Origin: an uncultured Treponema sp. | Lineage (GTDB): Bacteria > Spirochaetota > Spirochaetia > Treponematales > Treponemataceae | DNA length: 32,929 nt | Reading direction: 5' to 3' | Assembly: GCA_946628495.1 (NCBI GenBank) | Contig: CAMOWQ010000012.1 | Location: forward strand, 1 to 32,929 | Shown here: positions 24,714 through 32,908 of the stretch, in pieces | Numbering within the stretch: position 1 is the stretch's first letter | Layout: every line of letters starts with the position of its first letter | The notes under the pieces: model-generated | Databases searched by the model: none | The model's input: the letters and a program-made list of their open reading frames with translations, nothing else | What the model was told of the DNA's origin: nothing | Translations under genes and position numbers: made by a program

Positions 24714-25700
24714 GTGAATATTTTTGAACAGATTGAACAGAACTTAACATCGAATAAAAGTTTTTTGGGACAAATCAGCCTTGATGAACCGATGGCTCAA
24801 AAAACAACATTTAAAATTGGTGGAATTGCAAAACTATATATATGCCCTCAGAATTATTATTCATTTCAACTTGCACTGGAAGAAATTCTTCGTTCAAAAC
24901 AGAAATTTTTCATTCTTGGCGGCGGAAGCAATATTGTTTTTACAGACGGCATTTACGACGGCATAATTCTTTCTACAAAACTTTTTTCAGACATTCAGGA
25001 TTTTCCACCTCAAGATTTTTCTCCTGATTTTGGTAAAATTCAAATACAAAAAAATCAGGTTCTCGTAACATGCTTTGCGGGAACTCCCGTCTCTGCCCTT
25101 GTAAATTACTGCACAGAACACAATTATTCAGGCATGGAACAGTTTGCAGGTCTTCCCGGCAGTGTTGGCGGTGCACTTTATATGAATGCACGCTGCTTTG
25201 ATAAATCGATTTCCGACATTCTTTTTGCTACCTGTCACGTTCAAATTAAAGATGGCAAAATGCTTCAGTTTAGTAAACTCATGCATCAGGAAGAATGGGA
25301 TTATAAAAAATCACCTTTTCAAGACGGATTAAATTTCATAACCTCTGCAACATTCCTTTTTACAAGAAAACCGAACAGTTATCATACACAGATTGAAGTT
25401 GACTGCAAAAAATACATTCAGGAACGAATTCAAAAAGGCCATTTTATATATCCAAGCGCCGGTTCTGTATTCAAAAACAACCATGAATTTGGAAAACCTT
25501 CAGGAAAAATTATCGACGAAGCTGGATTAAAGGGACTCCAGATTGGCGGAGCAGCTGTTCCAGATTTTCACGGTAACTTCATCGTAAACAAAAATCATGC
25601 CACTTCTGAAGATGTAAAATCACTTGTTCAACAAATTCAGCAAAAAGTTCAACAAAAATTTGGTTTTTTACTTCAACCTGAAATAATTTTTGTCGATTAA
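24714..25700 (+). CDS. murB: UDP-N-acetylenolpyruvoylglucosamine reductase
   Basis: MurB reduces UDP-GlcNAc-enolpyruvate to UDP-MurNAc in peptidoglycan synthesis, using FAD and NADPH. The 328-residue protein has the N-terminal TTFKIGG motif, the FAD-binding FILGGGSNIVFTD, the AGLPGSVGGALYMNA block, a YKKSPF motif, the catalytic S251 in YPSAGSVFKN and the catalytic E323 in LQPEIIFVD. The YKKSPF and overall length match the shorter MurB type. The start is GTG at 24714; it has no Shine-Dalgarno and a -10 box 6 nt before it. It lies after the adk terminator and before an independent promoter for the cNMP protein, so it is transcribed alone. Confidence 0.95.
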   Translation: MNIFEQIEQNLTSNKSFLGQISLDEPMAQKTTFKIGGIAKLYICPQNYYSFQLALEEILRSKQKFFILGGGSNIVFTDGIYDGIILSTKLFSDIQDFPPQDFSPDFGKIQIQKNQVLVTCFAGTPVSALVNYCTEHNYSGMEQFAGLPGSVGGALYMNARCFDKSISDILFATCHVQIKDGKMLQFSKLMHQEEWDYKKSPFQDGLNFITSATFLFTRKPNSYHTQIEVDCKKYIQERIQKGHFIYPSAGSVFKNNHEFGKPSGKIIDEAGLKGLQIGGAAVPDFHGNFIVNKNHATSEDVKSLVQQIQQKVQQKFGFLLQPEIIFVD

Positions 25701-25761
25701 ATATATAGAATTTCTGTCAAATTCTTAAATTGGCAATGCAGTTAGCTAGTTTCTAGAAAAC

Positions 25762-25790
25762 TTGACAAAGAAGTTTAGTAATTTTAAAAT
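25762..25790 (+). promoter_or_regulatory. Strong sigma-70 promoter of the cNMP-binding protein gene
   Basis: TTGACA (25762-25767), exactly 17 bp, then TAAAAT (25785-25790). The predicted transcript starts near 25797, 21 nt before the ATG, with AGGA in between. This is the closest match to consensus in the window. Confidence 0.8.
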
Positions 25791-25817
25791 TAAAAATATA
25801 GGTTATAGGACAGTTAA

Positions 25818-27002
25818 ATGTTACAGTTATCTATTATTAACTTCACTAAAAACTCATATCTCGTTGTAGAAGGAAAATCAGACAGCGACCATTTCTATAT
25901 TATTCAGAAAGGCGACGTACAGTGTTACAAAGGCTCTGGCAGTGGAATTACGCCCGTTAAGTATGGTCCGGGAGACTTCGTAGGCGTAGTACCATGCATG
26001 TCCGGTCATCCTCAAATTGAAACTGCAATTGCAATTACAGACGTAACAGCTATTTCTGTCCGAAAAGACCAGTACCCAGAATTAATCAGGAACAATACAC
26101 CTGTAGCTTTAAAAATCATCAGAACCTTTGCAAACCGAATGCGTGTTATGAACGAAATGCTTACAAAAGCAACGCTTAACAACGTAACCTCCGACACTTC
26201 TGATCAGATTTTTAACGTTGCTGTTTATTATGATAAAGTATATAAATTTAACATTGCAATTTATGCATACTATCAGTATTTAAAAACAAAACCGACAGGA
26301 CCAAATGCAGAACTTGCAAAAAAACGCTTCGTTGAATTAAAACCAAAAACAGAAGACGTTCTTTTTGAACCAACACAGGATATGGTTCGTAAATATCCAA
26401 AAGATACAATGATTTTCTCCGAAGCACAAAGCGGAAATGATATGTATATCATTCAGGGCGGTCAGGTGGCCATTACAAAAGTTGTAAAAGGCAACGAAGT
26501 TACCCTTGCAGTTCTAAAACAAGGCGATATGTTCGGAGAAATGGCACTTCTTGAAAACAAACCGCGTTCTGCAAATGCAATCGCATACACAAACTGTACT
26601 CTTATGGTAGTAAACATGAAGAACTTTAATCAGATGGTAACAACACAGCCACAGATGATTTCAAAACTTACTACCACATTTGCCGACAGGCTTTGGTCAA
26701 TGTACAGGCAGCTTGACAATGCAATAATTCAGGATCCTGTAAACAAGATGCTCGATATGCTTTCACTTCAAATTGAAAAACAGCACAATCTTATGGACAA
26801 GCTTCAATATCAGACAGATTTTACACCTCTTGAACTTGCAAATATGTGTACTCTTCCAAAACAGATACAGTCACAGACAATCGATACATTCATTCATGAT
26901 TCACACATACGCATAAATGAAGGAAAGATTTTTATTAAAGATGTCCGTGAACTTGCAAAACAAGCGGCATTCATCAGAAGTAAAATTCCAACAAAAAAAT
27001 AA
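25818..27002 (+). CDS. Tandem cyclic-nucleotide-binding-domain protein with a CRP-like C-terminal region
   Basis: The 394-residue protein has two cNMP-binding beta-barrels. The first (about 5-90) has the FYIIQKGDV and GPGDFVGV features but its phosphate-binding loop reads G-H-P-Q-I-E-T, without the conserved R, so it probably does not bind nucleotide in the usual way. The second (about 195-285) is canonical: G236-D-M-F-G-E-M-A-L-L-E-N-K-P-R250-S-A. A helical linker joins them. Residues 325-385 read like a CRP-type winged helix: F-T-P-L-E-L-A-N-M-C-T-L-P-K-Q-I-Q-S-Q-T-I, then the wing RINEGKIFIKDVRELAK. Whether it binds DNA is unclear because the recognition helix is Gln-rich. Similar proteins occur in treponemes. 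It has its own strong promoter and terminator. Confidence 0.88.
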   Translation: MLQLSIINFTKNSYLVVEGKSDSDHFYIIQKGDVQCYKGSGSGITPVKYGPGDFVGVVPCMSGHPQIETAIAITDVTAISVRKDQYPELIRNNTPVALKIIRTFANRMRVMNEMLTKATLNNVTSDTSDQIFNVAVYYDKVYKFNIAIYAYYQYLKTKPTGPNAELAKKRFVELKPKTEDVLFEPTQDMVRKYPKDTMIFSEAQSGNDMYIIQGGQVAITKVVKGNEVTLAVLKQGDMFGEMALLENKPRSANAIAYTNCTLMVVNMKNFNQMVTTQPQMISKLTTTFADRLWSMYRQLDNAIIQDPVNKMLDMLSLQIEKQHNLMDKLQYQTDFTPLELANMCTLPKQIQSQTIDTFIHDSHIRINEGKIFIKDVRELAKQAAFIRSKIPTKK

Positions 27003-27018
27003 TAATCAAATCCAACAT

Positions 27019-27051
27019 AAAACATGCAGTTTCAATACCGCATGTTTTTTT
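27019..27051 (+). terminator. Intrinsic terminator after the cNMP-binding protein gene
   Basis: ACATGC (27022-27027) pairs with GCATGT (27040-27045), extended by flanking A/T pairs, followed by seven T. The open frame that appears to start at 27024 would begin inside this stem, so that start is not used. Confidence 0.8.
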
Positions 27052-27089
27052 ATTCTAAACATTTTTTCTTTTTGTCCGATAAACATAGC

Positions 27090-27629
27090 ATGAAAAGGTT
27101 CTCAATTTTTTTCATTCTGTTATTCTTAACAACAAATATTTTTTCTCAAAAAGCTTTACCAACAGGATACAAAAATATCTTTCTGGGCATGTCATTACAA
27201 CAGACAAAAGACGAACTTATTAAAAATCACGATTTTGGGTATAAAGGCGACCGAGACGTTTCTTTAATTCCCGGAACAAATCAGACGCTTATCGAAACCG
27301 ACACATTAAAACATGGAACTTCACCTTTCTTAAAAAGATGCTGGTTTCAATTTTCAGATGACAAACTTTTTACAATCATCATAAACCTTAATTCAGAAAA
27401 AATTGATTACTATAGCATTTTCATGAAATTAAAAGAAAAATATGGAGAACCTAAAGACGTTACCCCGCAAAGAATTTTATGGAAAGACGAAAATACAACA
27501 TTATCACTTGAAAAGCCTTTATCCTTAAAATATATGGATAACAAAACATACGACGAACTTCAAAAAAGCAGTGACATTCAGCTTTCTGCAAAAGAAACTA
27601 CACAAAAAATGTTCCTGGAGGAATTATGA
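27090..27629 (+). CDS. Small secreted protein of unknown function upstream of the DUF192 gene
   Basis: I do not recognise this 179-residue protein. With the start at 27090 it has a clear signal peptide (hydrophobic residues about 5-16, cleavage near NIFS-Q at residue 20). The mature part begins with P-T-G-Y-K-N-I-F-L-G-M-S, a pattern often seen in small secreted proteins that compare a feature of other sequences, followed by mixed strands and helices (about 40-150) with a repeated KDE/KYGEPKD motif. The upstream in-frame start lies inside a terminator, so 27090 is preferred. There is no Shine-Dalgarno; GATAAA 6 nt before the ATG could be a -10 box but no -35 is visible. It overlaps the DUF192 gene by ATGA, suggesting a two-gene unit. 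Confidence 0.65.
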   Translation: MKRFSIFFILLFLTTNIFSQKALPTGYKNIFLGMSLQQTKDELIKNHDFGYKGDRDVSLIPGTNQTLIETDTLKHGTSPFLKRCWFQFSDDKLFTIIINLNSEKIDYYSIFMKLKEKYGEPKDVTPQRILWKDENTTLSLEKPLSLKYMDNKTYDELQKSSDIQLSAKETTQKMFLEEL

Positions 27630-28069
27630 AAAAAATCTTTGCATTAACATTAATTTCAAATTTATTATGCTTCACCGTTTTTTCAAAATCACTTCCCAAA
27701 AAGATTCTTACACTTACAAATTCTGAACAAAAAAGTATTCAGATAAATGCAGAAATTGCAGATGATGAGAAAGAACGGGAACATGGTTACATGTTTAGAA
27801 AAAAAATTCCAGAAGGAACAGGAATGCTTTTCATATTTGAACAGGATCAGATTCTATCCTTCTGGATGAAAAATACACCACATCCTTTATCAATTGCATA
27901 CATAGACTCAAAAGGAAGAATCCGTAACATTTTTGACATGACACCATACAGTCTGTCGCCAATTGTAAGTTCATATTCTGTACGCTACGCTCTTGAAGTG
28001 CCACAGGGCTGGTTCAAAAAACAGAACATACAAATTGGCGATCAACTAGAATTAGATTTTATAAACTAA
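27626..28069 (+). CDS. DUF192-family secreted protein
   Basis: The 147-residue protein has a signal peptide (cleavage near VFS, about residue 20) and a full DUF192 domain: R-E-H-G-Y-M-F-R, G-T-G-M-L-F-I-F, the hallmark FWMKNTPHPLSIAYID, then I-R-N-I-F-D-M-T-P and ALEVPQGWF. The family is widespread and its biochemical role is not established. GGAGG precedes the ATG, which overlaps the stop of the upstream secreted protein. Convergent with the TPR gene, only 21 bp away, with no terminator between them. Confidence 0.88.
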   Translation: MKKIFALTLISNLLCFTVFSKSLPKKILTLTNSEQKSIQINAEIADDEKEREHGYMFRKKIPEGTGMLFIFEQDQILSFWMKNTPHPLSIAYIDSKGRIRNIFDMTPYSLSPIVSSYSVRYALEVPQGWFKKQNIQIGDQLELDFIN

Positions 28070-28090
28070 CTGCAAACTATACAAAAAGCA

Positions 28091-29245
28091 TTAAAGACTT
28101 TCCAGTTTTAAAAGTTCTGCAGAAGCAATTCTGTCATCAGGATCAAATTCAAGCACTGTAGTAAAATAATTACGTGCAGCAGCAATATCATTCTGCGCAA
28201 GGGCAAGATACCCAAGATTTGAAATAATCTTTGTACTGTCAGGTTCAATTGCAAGTGCATTATCAAGGCATTTTTTTGCATTTATAAAATCATTTTCTTT
28301 TACATAGCACAAAGAAAGTTCATTATATGTATCCGAATTTTCATTACCGCCATTTTTAAGAGCTTCTGAAAATGCCATTTTTGCTTCTTCATATTTTTCA
28401 ATACGTCTTAATCCCCAACCAAGCATAAACCATGCATTCCAAACCTTAGGATTGTGTTCAAGGAAAATACGAATCTGTTCCAAACCTTTTTCTTCTTCAC
28501 CAGAAGAAATAAGATCATAAGCAGCTTTGAACCTATTATCGTCCATATTATTATTAGTTATTTTATCAACGATTTCTTGAGCACGTTCTTTTTTATAAAT
28601 ACCATTTTCACCCATATCTTCATCTTTTTCTTCACATGTAAGAGCAAGATAAGTTTCAAAGGCATCTTTAGCTTCGTGATATTTATACTGTTTCATAAAA
28701 AAGAAACCTGCATTAAAAAAAGCATCTGCCAAAGGAGGTTCAGCTTCCATTGCCTGCCGGTAATATTCAAAAGCATCATTATCGTACGCATCAGCATCTT
28801 CTATAAGACCTGACTGTCTGTAAGAAGAACCTCTCTGATCCAGAAACAAGGCCATATTAAGAATAACAGCTGCATCATCAGGATCCAAACCTAATAAAGC
28901 AAGAAAAATTTCTTCTGCAAGCTCAAAATCTTCATTTTTAGTTTTTAATATCGCAGCTTCACACAATTCTTTTTTAATATCAGGTCTTGCACGTTTTATA
29001 ATGCTACGATAATAATCAAGATTTTTATTTTTCTTATCATAGGCAAGAATTGTAAGAATGCCTGCAAAAACCTGTTCTGCTGTAATTTCTTCAGGATTAA
29101 ACTGTCCTGGAGCATCTTTATCTTTTTGCTGTACCGGGATTTCAATTGTAGGATCAATTTGAAAATCACTGGCATTTAATTCAAAATTTTCTGGAAATTT
29201 AATATAATAAATTGTATCCAATGGATTCTTTACTGTCATAATCAT
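28091..29245 (-). CDS. Cytoplasmic TPR-repeat protein paired with the PilZ-like gene
   Basis: The 384-residue protein has no signal peptide. Residues about 1-60 are a non-repeat N-terminal region. From about 100 on it is a TPR array: the repeats ILNMALFLDQRG, DAFFNAGFFFMKQYKYHEAKDA, AWFMLGWGLRRIEKYEEAKMAF, TYNELSLCYVKENDFINAKKCL and IISNLGYLALAQNDIAAARNYF each show the usual W-LG-Y-A-P positions. An acidic, Asn-rich linker (about 205-240) splits the array. Such proteins act as protein-protein docking platforms. The ATG at 29245 is preceded by AAGGA; a second in-frame ATG lies 6 nt downstream. It follows the PilZ-like gene by 34 bp on the same strand, so they are likely co-transcribed. Confidence 0.82.
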   Translation of the reverse strand: MIMTVKNPLDTIYYIKFPENFELNASDFQIDPTIEIPVQQKDKDAPGQFNPEEITAEQVFAGILTILAYDKKNKNLDYYRSIIKRARPDIKKELCEAAILKTKNEDFELAEEIFLALLGLDPDDAAVILNMALFLDQRGSSYRQSGLIEDADAYDNDAFEYYRQAMEAEPPLADAFFNAGFFFMKQYKYHEAKDAFETYLALTCEEKDEDMGENGIYKKERAQEIVDKITNNNMDDNRFKAAYDLISSGEEEKGLEQIRIFLEHNPKVWNAWFMLGWGLRRIEKYEEAKMAFSEALKNGGNENSDTYNELSLCYVKENDFINAKKCLDNALAIEPDSTKIISNLGYLALAQNDIAAARNYFTTVLEFDPDDRIASAELLKLESL

Positions 29246-29279
29246 TAATTCCTTATATTAGAGTTTATTTTCGAGAAGA

Positions 29280-30308
29280 TTAGTTTTTTGCAACAGTTGT
29301 AGTATTTGGAGAAACAGGAGCAGCTTTTCCACTAGCAGCAGCTCCTGCTGTTCCAGTTGCATTTGGTTGAACACCAGCAGGCTTATTTGTAGAAGCTGTT
29401 GCAGCATTTGCGGCTGCAGCCTGTTGTTTTAGCTGTGCATTTTTTGCATTAATTGCAGCCTGTCTTTGTGCTTCCTGAGTTTGAATATTCTTTTGTGCAG
29501 CCTGCAACTTTGCTTTGTACGAGGTTAAAAATGTATTAATATGCATTTTATATCCCATCGGGATTTCATCTTCTTTAAAGAGAATCTGGCATATTGCAAT
29601 TTCTTTTTTTGCTTCTAAAGATTCAGCTTCTTTTATAACTCCAGGAATTAAATATGTTTCCAAAGTATCTGTAAAAGAAATTTTCAAATCGATATCTTTT
29701 TCAAGCAAAAATTTAGGAATACCAACAAGCATTACCTTTACACCTGAAAAGGAAATACTTTTAAGAATACATTTTCGTGGGATTTTAGAAATAAATATAA
29801 ATGTCTCTTCCTTATCCATATTTATTACATGAAGAGTATTTTTATTTATTTCAACAACTTCAAACTTACGTTTTACAAAATTTTCAGTTGTTTCTATAAA
29901 TTCTCCAAGATGATTAATTAAATCATCCGGCGGCCTCTGAGTAAAATTTAATGTTACTAAAGCCAATTCCTGAGAATTCTGATATACAGCAATAGATGAA
30001 ACTACACAATTAACAAAAAAATGAATCGGTTCACCTTTTGAATCTACAAAACAATATCTTACACTGGCACTCGCCGTTTTATTTTTACTTAAATATGTAT
30101 ATGCTCCGCTCTGTGTTCCAACAATAATCTTTACCATTTGAAGCGAAGTAGAATTTATGATACATGGCCATTGACCACCATTACATTTTATATATATTTG
30201 ACGAGGATCAATTTTGAGAGTTTTTAAATTATTTTTTGTAAAAACTATTTCCTTATCACGGAAATAATCATAATATTTGTTTGTCTGTAAACTAGTAAAA
30301 ACACCCAT
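29280..30308 (-). CDS. PilZ-like protein with a degenerate c-di-GMP site and a low-complexity tail
   Basis: The 342-residue protein has an N-terminal beta domain (about 1-130) of the kind found before PilZ in spirochaetes, a PilZ-type barrel (about 145-262) and a Gln/Ala/Thr-rich tail (265-342) with a short coiled coil. The PilZ core is read from R178-K-C-I-L-K-S-I-S-F-S-G189-V-K-V: S186 and G189 of the D/N-x-S-x-x-G motif are kept but the first position is Ser, and the RxxxR pair is replaced by lysines (K179, K183). c-di-GMP binding is therefore uncertain. PilZ proteins control motility in treponemes. The ATG has no Shine-Dalgarno and a promoter ends 8 nt before it. The TPR gene downstream is probably in the same transcript. 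Confidence 0.7.
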   Translation of the reverse strand: MGVFTSLQTNKYYDYFRDKEIVFTKNNLKTLKIDPRQIYIKCNGGQWPCIINSTSLQMVKIIVGTQSGAYTYLSKNKTASASVRYCFVDSKGEPIHFFVNCVVSSIAVYQNSQELALVTLNFTQRPPDDLINHLGEFIETTENFVKRKFEVVEINKNTLHVINMDKEETFIFISKIPRKCILKSISFSGVKVMLVGIPKFLLEKDIDLKISFTDTLETYLIPGVIKEAESLEAKKEIAICQILFKEDEIPMGYKMHINTFLTSYKAKLQAAQKNIQTQEAQRQAAINAKNAQLKQQAAAANAATASTNKPAGVQPNATGTAGAAASGKAAPVSPNTTTVAKN

Positions 30309-30315
30309 ATCATCT

Positions 30316-30344
30316 ATTCTATCTTAATTAAATCATTCAAGCAA
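30316..30344 (-). promoter_or_regulatory. Candidate promoter of the PilZ-like gene giving a 1-nt leader
   Basis: Minus strand TTGCTT (30339-30344), 17-bp spacer, TAGAAT (30316-30321). The predicted start is near 30309, directly before the ATG at 30308. No Shine-Dalgarno exists in between. The remaining gap to 30403 is AT-rich with nothing else seen. Confidence 0.5.
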
Positions 30345-30403
30345 TAATATTATAAATAATTTGTAATATGATTGCACAATATCTTTATTAAAAATTTAAA
30401 TAT

Positions 30404-30455
30404 AATTAAAAAAGCTGACTTAATATATAAAAACTATATATTAAAATCAGCTTTT
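30404..30455 (-). terminator. Terminator of the alpha ribosomal-protein operon
   Basis: On the minus strand a 9-bp stem (30447-30455 with 30410-30418) and a 10-bp AT stem (30435-30444 with 30420-30429), joined by a small internal loop, are followed by a run of T. It ends the transcript of rpsM-rpsK-rpoA-rplQ and the zinc-ribbon gene. Confidence 0.85.
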
Positions 30456-30486
30456 ATAATTGTTTATTCCAATTATCTAGAACAAA

Positions 30487-30672
30487 TTAGTTAGCAGCAG
30501 CCTTTGCTTTATTTTTCAAAGCAGCATTGCAATATTTACAAATATTTACAGTAGCTCCATCAATTTCCTTTTCATAAAGAACTTTGATGTTTTCTTTTTT
30601 GCAAATTGGACAAATGCCTCTTCCATGAGCAGGCAATGCACGGATTCCAGATCCACGATGGTTTTTTGACAT
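30487..30672 (-). CDS. Small zinc-ribbon protein at the end of the alpha operon
   Basis: The 61-residue basic protein has two Cys pairs, C-P-I-C (residues 21-24) and C-K-Y-C (about 45-48), typical of a zinc ribbon, flanked by a conserved-looking N-terminus NHRGSGIRALPAHGRG and an Ala/Lys C-terminus. It is encoded 39 bp after rplQ with a good Shine-Dalgarno (AAGGA), before the operon terminator, so it is co-expressed with ribosomal proteins. Its basic charge and context suggest ribosome or RNA binding, but I do not know the family and the function is inference. Confidence 0.75.
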   Translation of the reverse strand: MSKNHRGSGIRALPAHGRGICPICKKENIKVLYEKEIDGATVNICKYCNAALKNKAKAAAN

Positions 30673-30711
30673 AAAAAACTCCTTAAACTTTATCCAACTA
30701 TTAATTTGGAT

Positions 30712-31290
30712 TTAGTTTTTTTCAGCTTCTTTAGCTTCTTCTTTTTTTGAAGAAGTCTTCTTAGCTTTTGTTTCTTTAGTTGACTTTTCTTCTTTTTCAG
30801 CCTTAACTTCTTTATCAGCTTTTACTTCTTTTGAAGTTTTTGAAGAAGCTTTAGATTCTTTTTTTGCAGCTTTAGGAGCAGCTTTTTTTGATTCAGAATC
30901 TTTATCAGAAGCTTCTTTATTCTTTGCTTCAAGATCAAAATCAACAAGTTCCAAAATAACTACGTCAGCAGCATCACCCTGTCTGTATCCAAGTTTAAGA
31001 ACTCTAGTGTATCCACCTTTACGTTCAAGCATTCTTGGGCTGATTTCTGTAAACAATTTATTAAGGATTTTTTCATCCGAAATAAATTTTGCTACTTCCC
31101 TACGATTGTGAACGCTGTCTACCTTTGCTCTAGTAATAAGCTTTTCTGCAGACTTTCTTACTTCAAGAGCTTTAGACTTTGTAGTTGTTATTCTTTCATA
31201 TCTGAACAAGGATGTTACCATATTCCTTGTCATTGCACGTCTGTGTGCTGTTGTACGCGAAAGCGGATTAAAACCATTTCTATGATTCAT
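30712..31290 (-). CDS. rplQ: 50S ribosomal protein L17 with a long charged C-terminal extension
   Basis: Residues 1-120 are a standard L17: [20 protein letters not shown], the helix with [21 protein letters not shown], and the core with [19 protein letters not shown]. Residues about 121-192 form a tail of Lys, Glu, Ala and Ser repeats ([12 protein letters not shown] type), absent from most L17 proteins, which end near 120-130. The start has AAGGAAG upstream, inside rpoA; the two genes overlap by 11 bp. Part of the alpha operon. Confidence 0.96.
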   Translation of the reverse strand: MNHRNGFNPLSRTTAHRRAMTRNMVTSLFRYERITTTKSKALEVRKSAEKLITRAKVDSVHNRREVAKFISDEKILNKLFTEISPRMLERKGGYTRVLKLGYRQGDAADVVILELVDFDLEAKNKEASDKDSESKKAAPKAAKKESKASSKTSKEVKADKEVKAEKEEKSTKETKAKKTSSKKEEAKEAEKN

Positions 31291-32335
31291 CAGTTTCTTC
31301 CTTCTGCTTTATCAAATTAGCAGCATTCTTCAGATGACTGTAGTCTGTCATTCCTAAAGAAAGATTCCATTCTTGTAATTTTTCTTTAATTTCAGCAAGA
31401 CTCTTCTTACCAAAATTTCTTGTTTTGGCAATATCTTCCTCAGTCTTTTTAGTTAATTCACCAATTGTACGGATATTTGCATTTTTCAAACAATTTGAAG
31501 AACGTACAGAAAGCTCCAATTCCTCTACATTTGTATTAAGGATTTTGCTAATTGTTTCGTCATTCTCATCATTATCATCTGGACTTGCAATGTCTTTATC
31601 ATTGAAGTTAACAAAAATTGAGAAATGATCTTTTGCAATTTTTGCTGCTTCTGCCAATGCATTTTCCGGTTCAATTGTTCCATCAGTCCAAATTTCAAGT
31701 ATTAACTTATCGTAGTCATTTCTCTGACCTACACGATATGGTTCAATTGAATATTTTACTTTAGGAACAGGAGTGAATATTGCATCAATTGGAATTGTTC
31801 CAACAACATCAATACAGTGCTCATTAGTTTCTGCAGGAACATAACCACGTCCAAAATCAACCTGAATTTCAATATCAAGGTGTGCACCTTCCATCATTGT
31901 GAAAACAAGAAGATCTTTGGTCATTATTTCAAGCTGACCTTCCTTTGCAAAGTCATCACTCTTTACAACTCCAGGTCCCTTGAATTCATAACTAATTGTA
32001 TCATTCTCAACATCTTCTGGCAGTCTTAATCTAATCTGTTTAAGACTGTTGATTATTTCCAATGTATCTTCTGAAACATTTGGAATTGCCTCAAATTCAC
32101 TAGAAATAATATGTGATATGCCATTTTCATCATAAGAATTAATTCTTATAGAAGAAATTGCATATCCCTGAATAGAAGATAACAATACACGTCTTAAGGT
32201 ATTTCCAACTGTTGTTCCAAACCCTGGCTCAAATGGAAAAGCAGTAAATTTTCCATAATTTGGATTTGTACTAATATGTTCAAATGTAATGCCCTTAGGC
32301 TGTTTAATTCCTTTGAGCAAGTTTTTTCGAGCCAT
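31280..32335 (-). CDS. rpoA: DNA-directed RNA polymerase subunit alpha
   Basis: The 351-residue alpha subunit has the N-terminal dimerisation domain with [18 protein letters not shown] and an [19 protein letters not shown] segment, a linker, and the alpha-CTD with [16 protein letters not shown] (R278 is the UP-element contact position) and the [13 protein letters not shown] helix. The last 20 residues are an extension beyond the standard CTD. The start is preceded by AAGGAG 5 nt upstream. The 177-bp gap to rpsK contains four hairpins on this strand. It overlaps rplQ by 11 bp. Confidence 0.98.
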   Translation of the reverse strand: MARKNLLKGIKQPKGITFEHISTNPNYGKFTAFPFEPGFGTTVGNTLRRVLLSSIQGYAISSIRINSYDENGISHIISSEFEAIPNVSEDTLEIINSLKQIRLRLPEDVENDTISYEFKGPGVVKSDDFAKEGQLEIMTKDLLVFTMMEGAHLDIEIQVDFGRGYVPAETNEHCIDVVGTIPIDAIFTPVPKVKYSIEPYRVGQRNDYDKLILEIWTDGTIEPENALAEAAKIAKDHFSIFVNFNDKDIASPDDNDENDETISKILNTNVEELELSVRSSNCLKNANIRTIGELTKKTEEDIAKTRNFGKKSLAEIKEKLQEWNLSLGMTDYSHLKNAANLIKQKEETDES

Positions 32336-32368
32336 CTGAACTCCTTACTAATCTCTTTAATAACATCT

Positions 32369-32510
32369 AACCATTGTCGTTAATGGTTTTGCCATTCTTT
32401 GAAACAGATAACATTTTATCAATGTTATAATTTCTGTATCAAAACAATCATCAGAAATCTTTTCAGATTTCTAAGTATAAATGACACTCAAATATTGAAT
32501 GCCATTTATA
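32369..32510 (-). other. Four consecutive RNA hairpins between rpsK and rpoA
   Basis: In transcript order (minus strand): (1) a 16-bp stem with 3-nt loop, 32495-32510 with 32476-32491, starting 2 nt after the rpsK stop and containing two G-U pairs; (2) an 8-bp perfect stem with a GAAA tetraloop, 32453-32472; (3) an 8-bp stem 32408-32415/32421-32428 on a 10-bp outer stem (32398-32407 with 32434-32443, one mismatch); (4) a 7-bp stem 32369-32375/32382-32388. None has a terminal U run. The two wobble pairs exist only on the transcribed strand, which argues that the folding is in RNA. They occupy the place where rpsD stands in many bacteria. Confidence 0.7.
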
Positions 32511-32512
32511 AA

Positions 32513-32893
32513 CTACATTCTTCTTGTCTTGCGAGGTCTGCATCCGTTGTGAGGGATTGGAGTTACATCAGAAATTGATTTAACTTTTAATCCTAATGCA
32601 CCTAAAGACCTGATGGCATTTTCACGTCCCATTCCAGGTCCTTTTACGAATACATGAACTTCTCTCAAGCCATAAGTTGCAGCCTTTTGAACAGCAGTTT
32701 CTGCAACGGTCTGAGCTGCGAAAGGAGTTGATTTTTTTGCACCTCTAAATCCGAGTCCACCTGAAGAAGCCCATGCCAAAGCATTTCCCTTCAAGTCTGT
32801 GATTGTTACGATTGTGTTATTAAAAGTAGCCTGAATGTATACATTACCTTCGTATACATTCTTCTTTTCTTTACGCTTTTTAGTGGTAGCCAA
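32513..32893 (-). CDS. rpsK: 30S ribosomal protein S11
   Basis: The 126-residue protein is a normal-length S11, with the signature [37 protein letters not shown] and the C-terminal GCRPRKTRR. The start codon is TTG at 32891-32893, preceded 7 nt upstream by GGAGGT. rpsM ends 15 bp upstream and rpoA starts 177 bp downstream, with no rpsD between. Confidence 0.97.
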   Translation of the reverse strand: MATTKKRKEKKNVYEGNVYIQATFNNTIVTITDLKGNALAWASSGGLGFRGAKKSTPFAAQTVAETAVQKAATYGLREVHVFVKGPGMGRENAIRSLGALGLKVKSISDVTPIPHNGCRPRKTRRM

Positions 32894-32908
32894 TTAATTT
32901 ACCTCCGC

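Noticed and set aside
27024..27089. Longer start of the secreted protein at 27024
   Set aside because: It begins inside the terminator stem of the preceding gene and would spoil the signal peptide.
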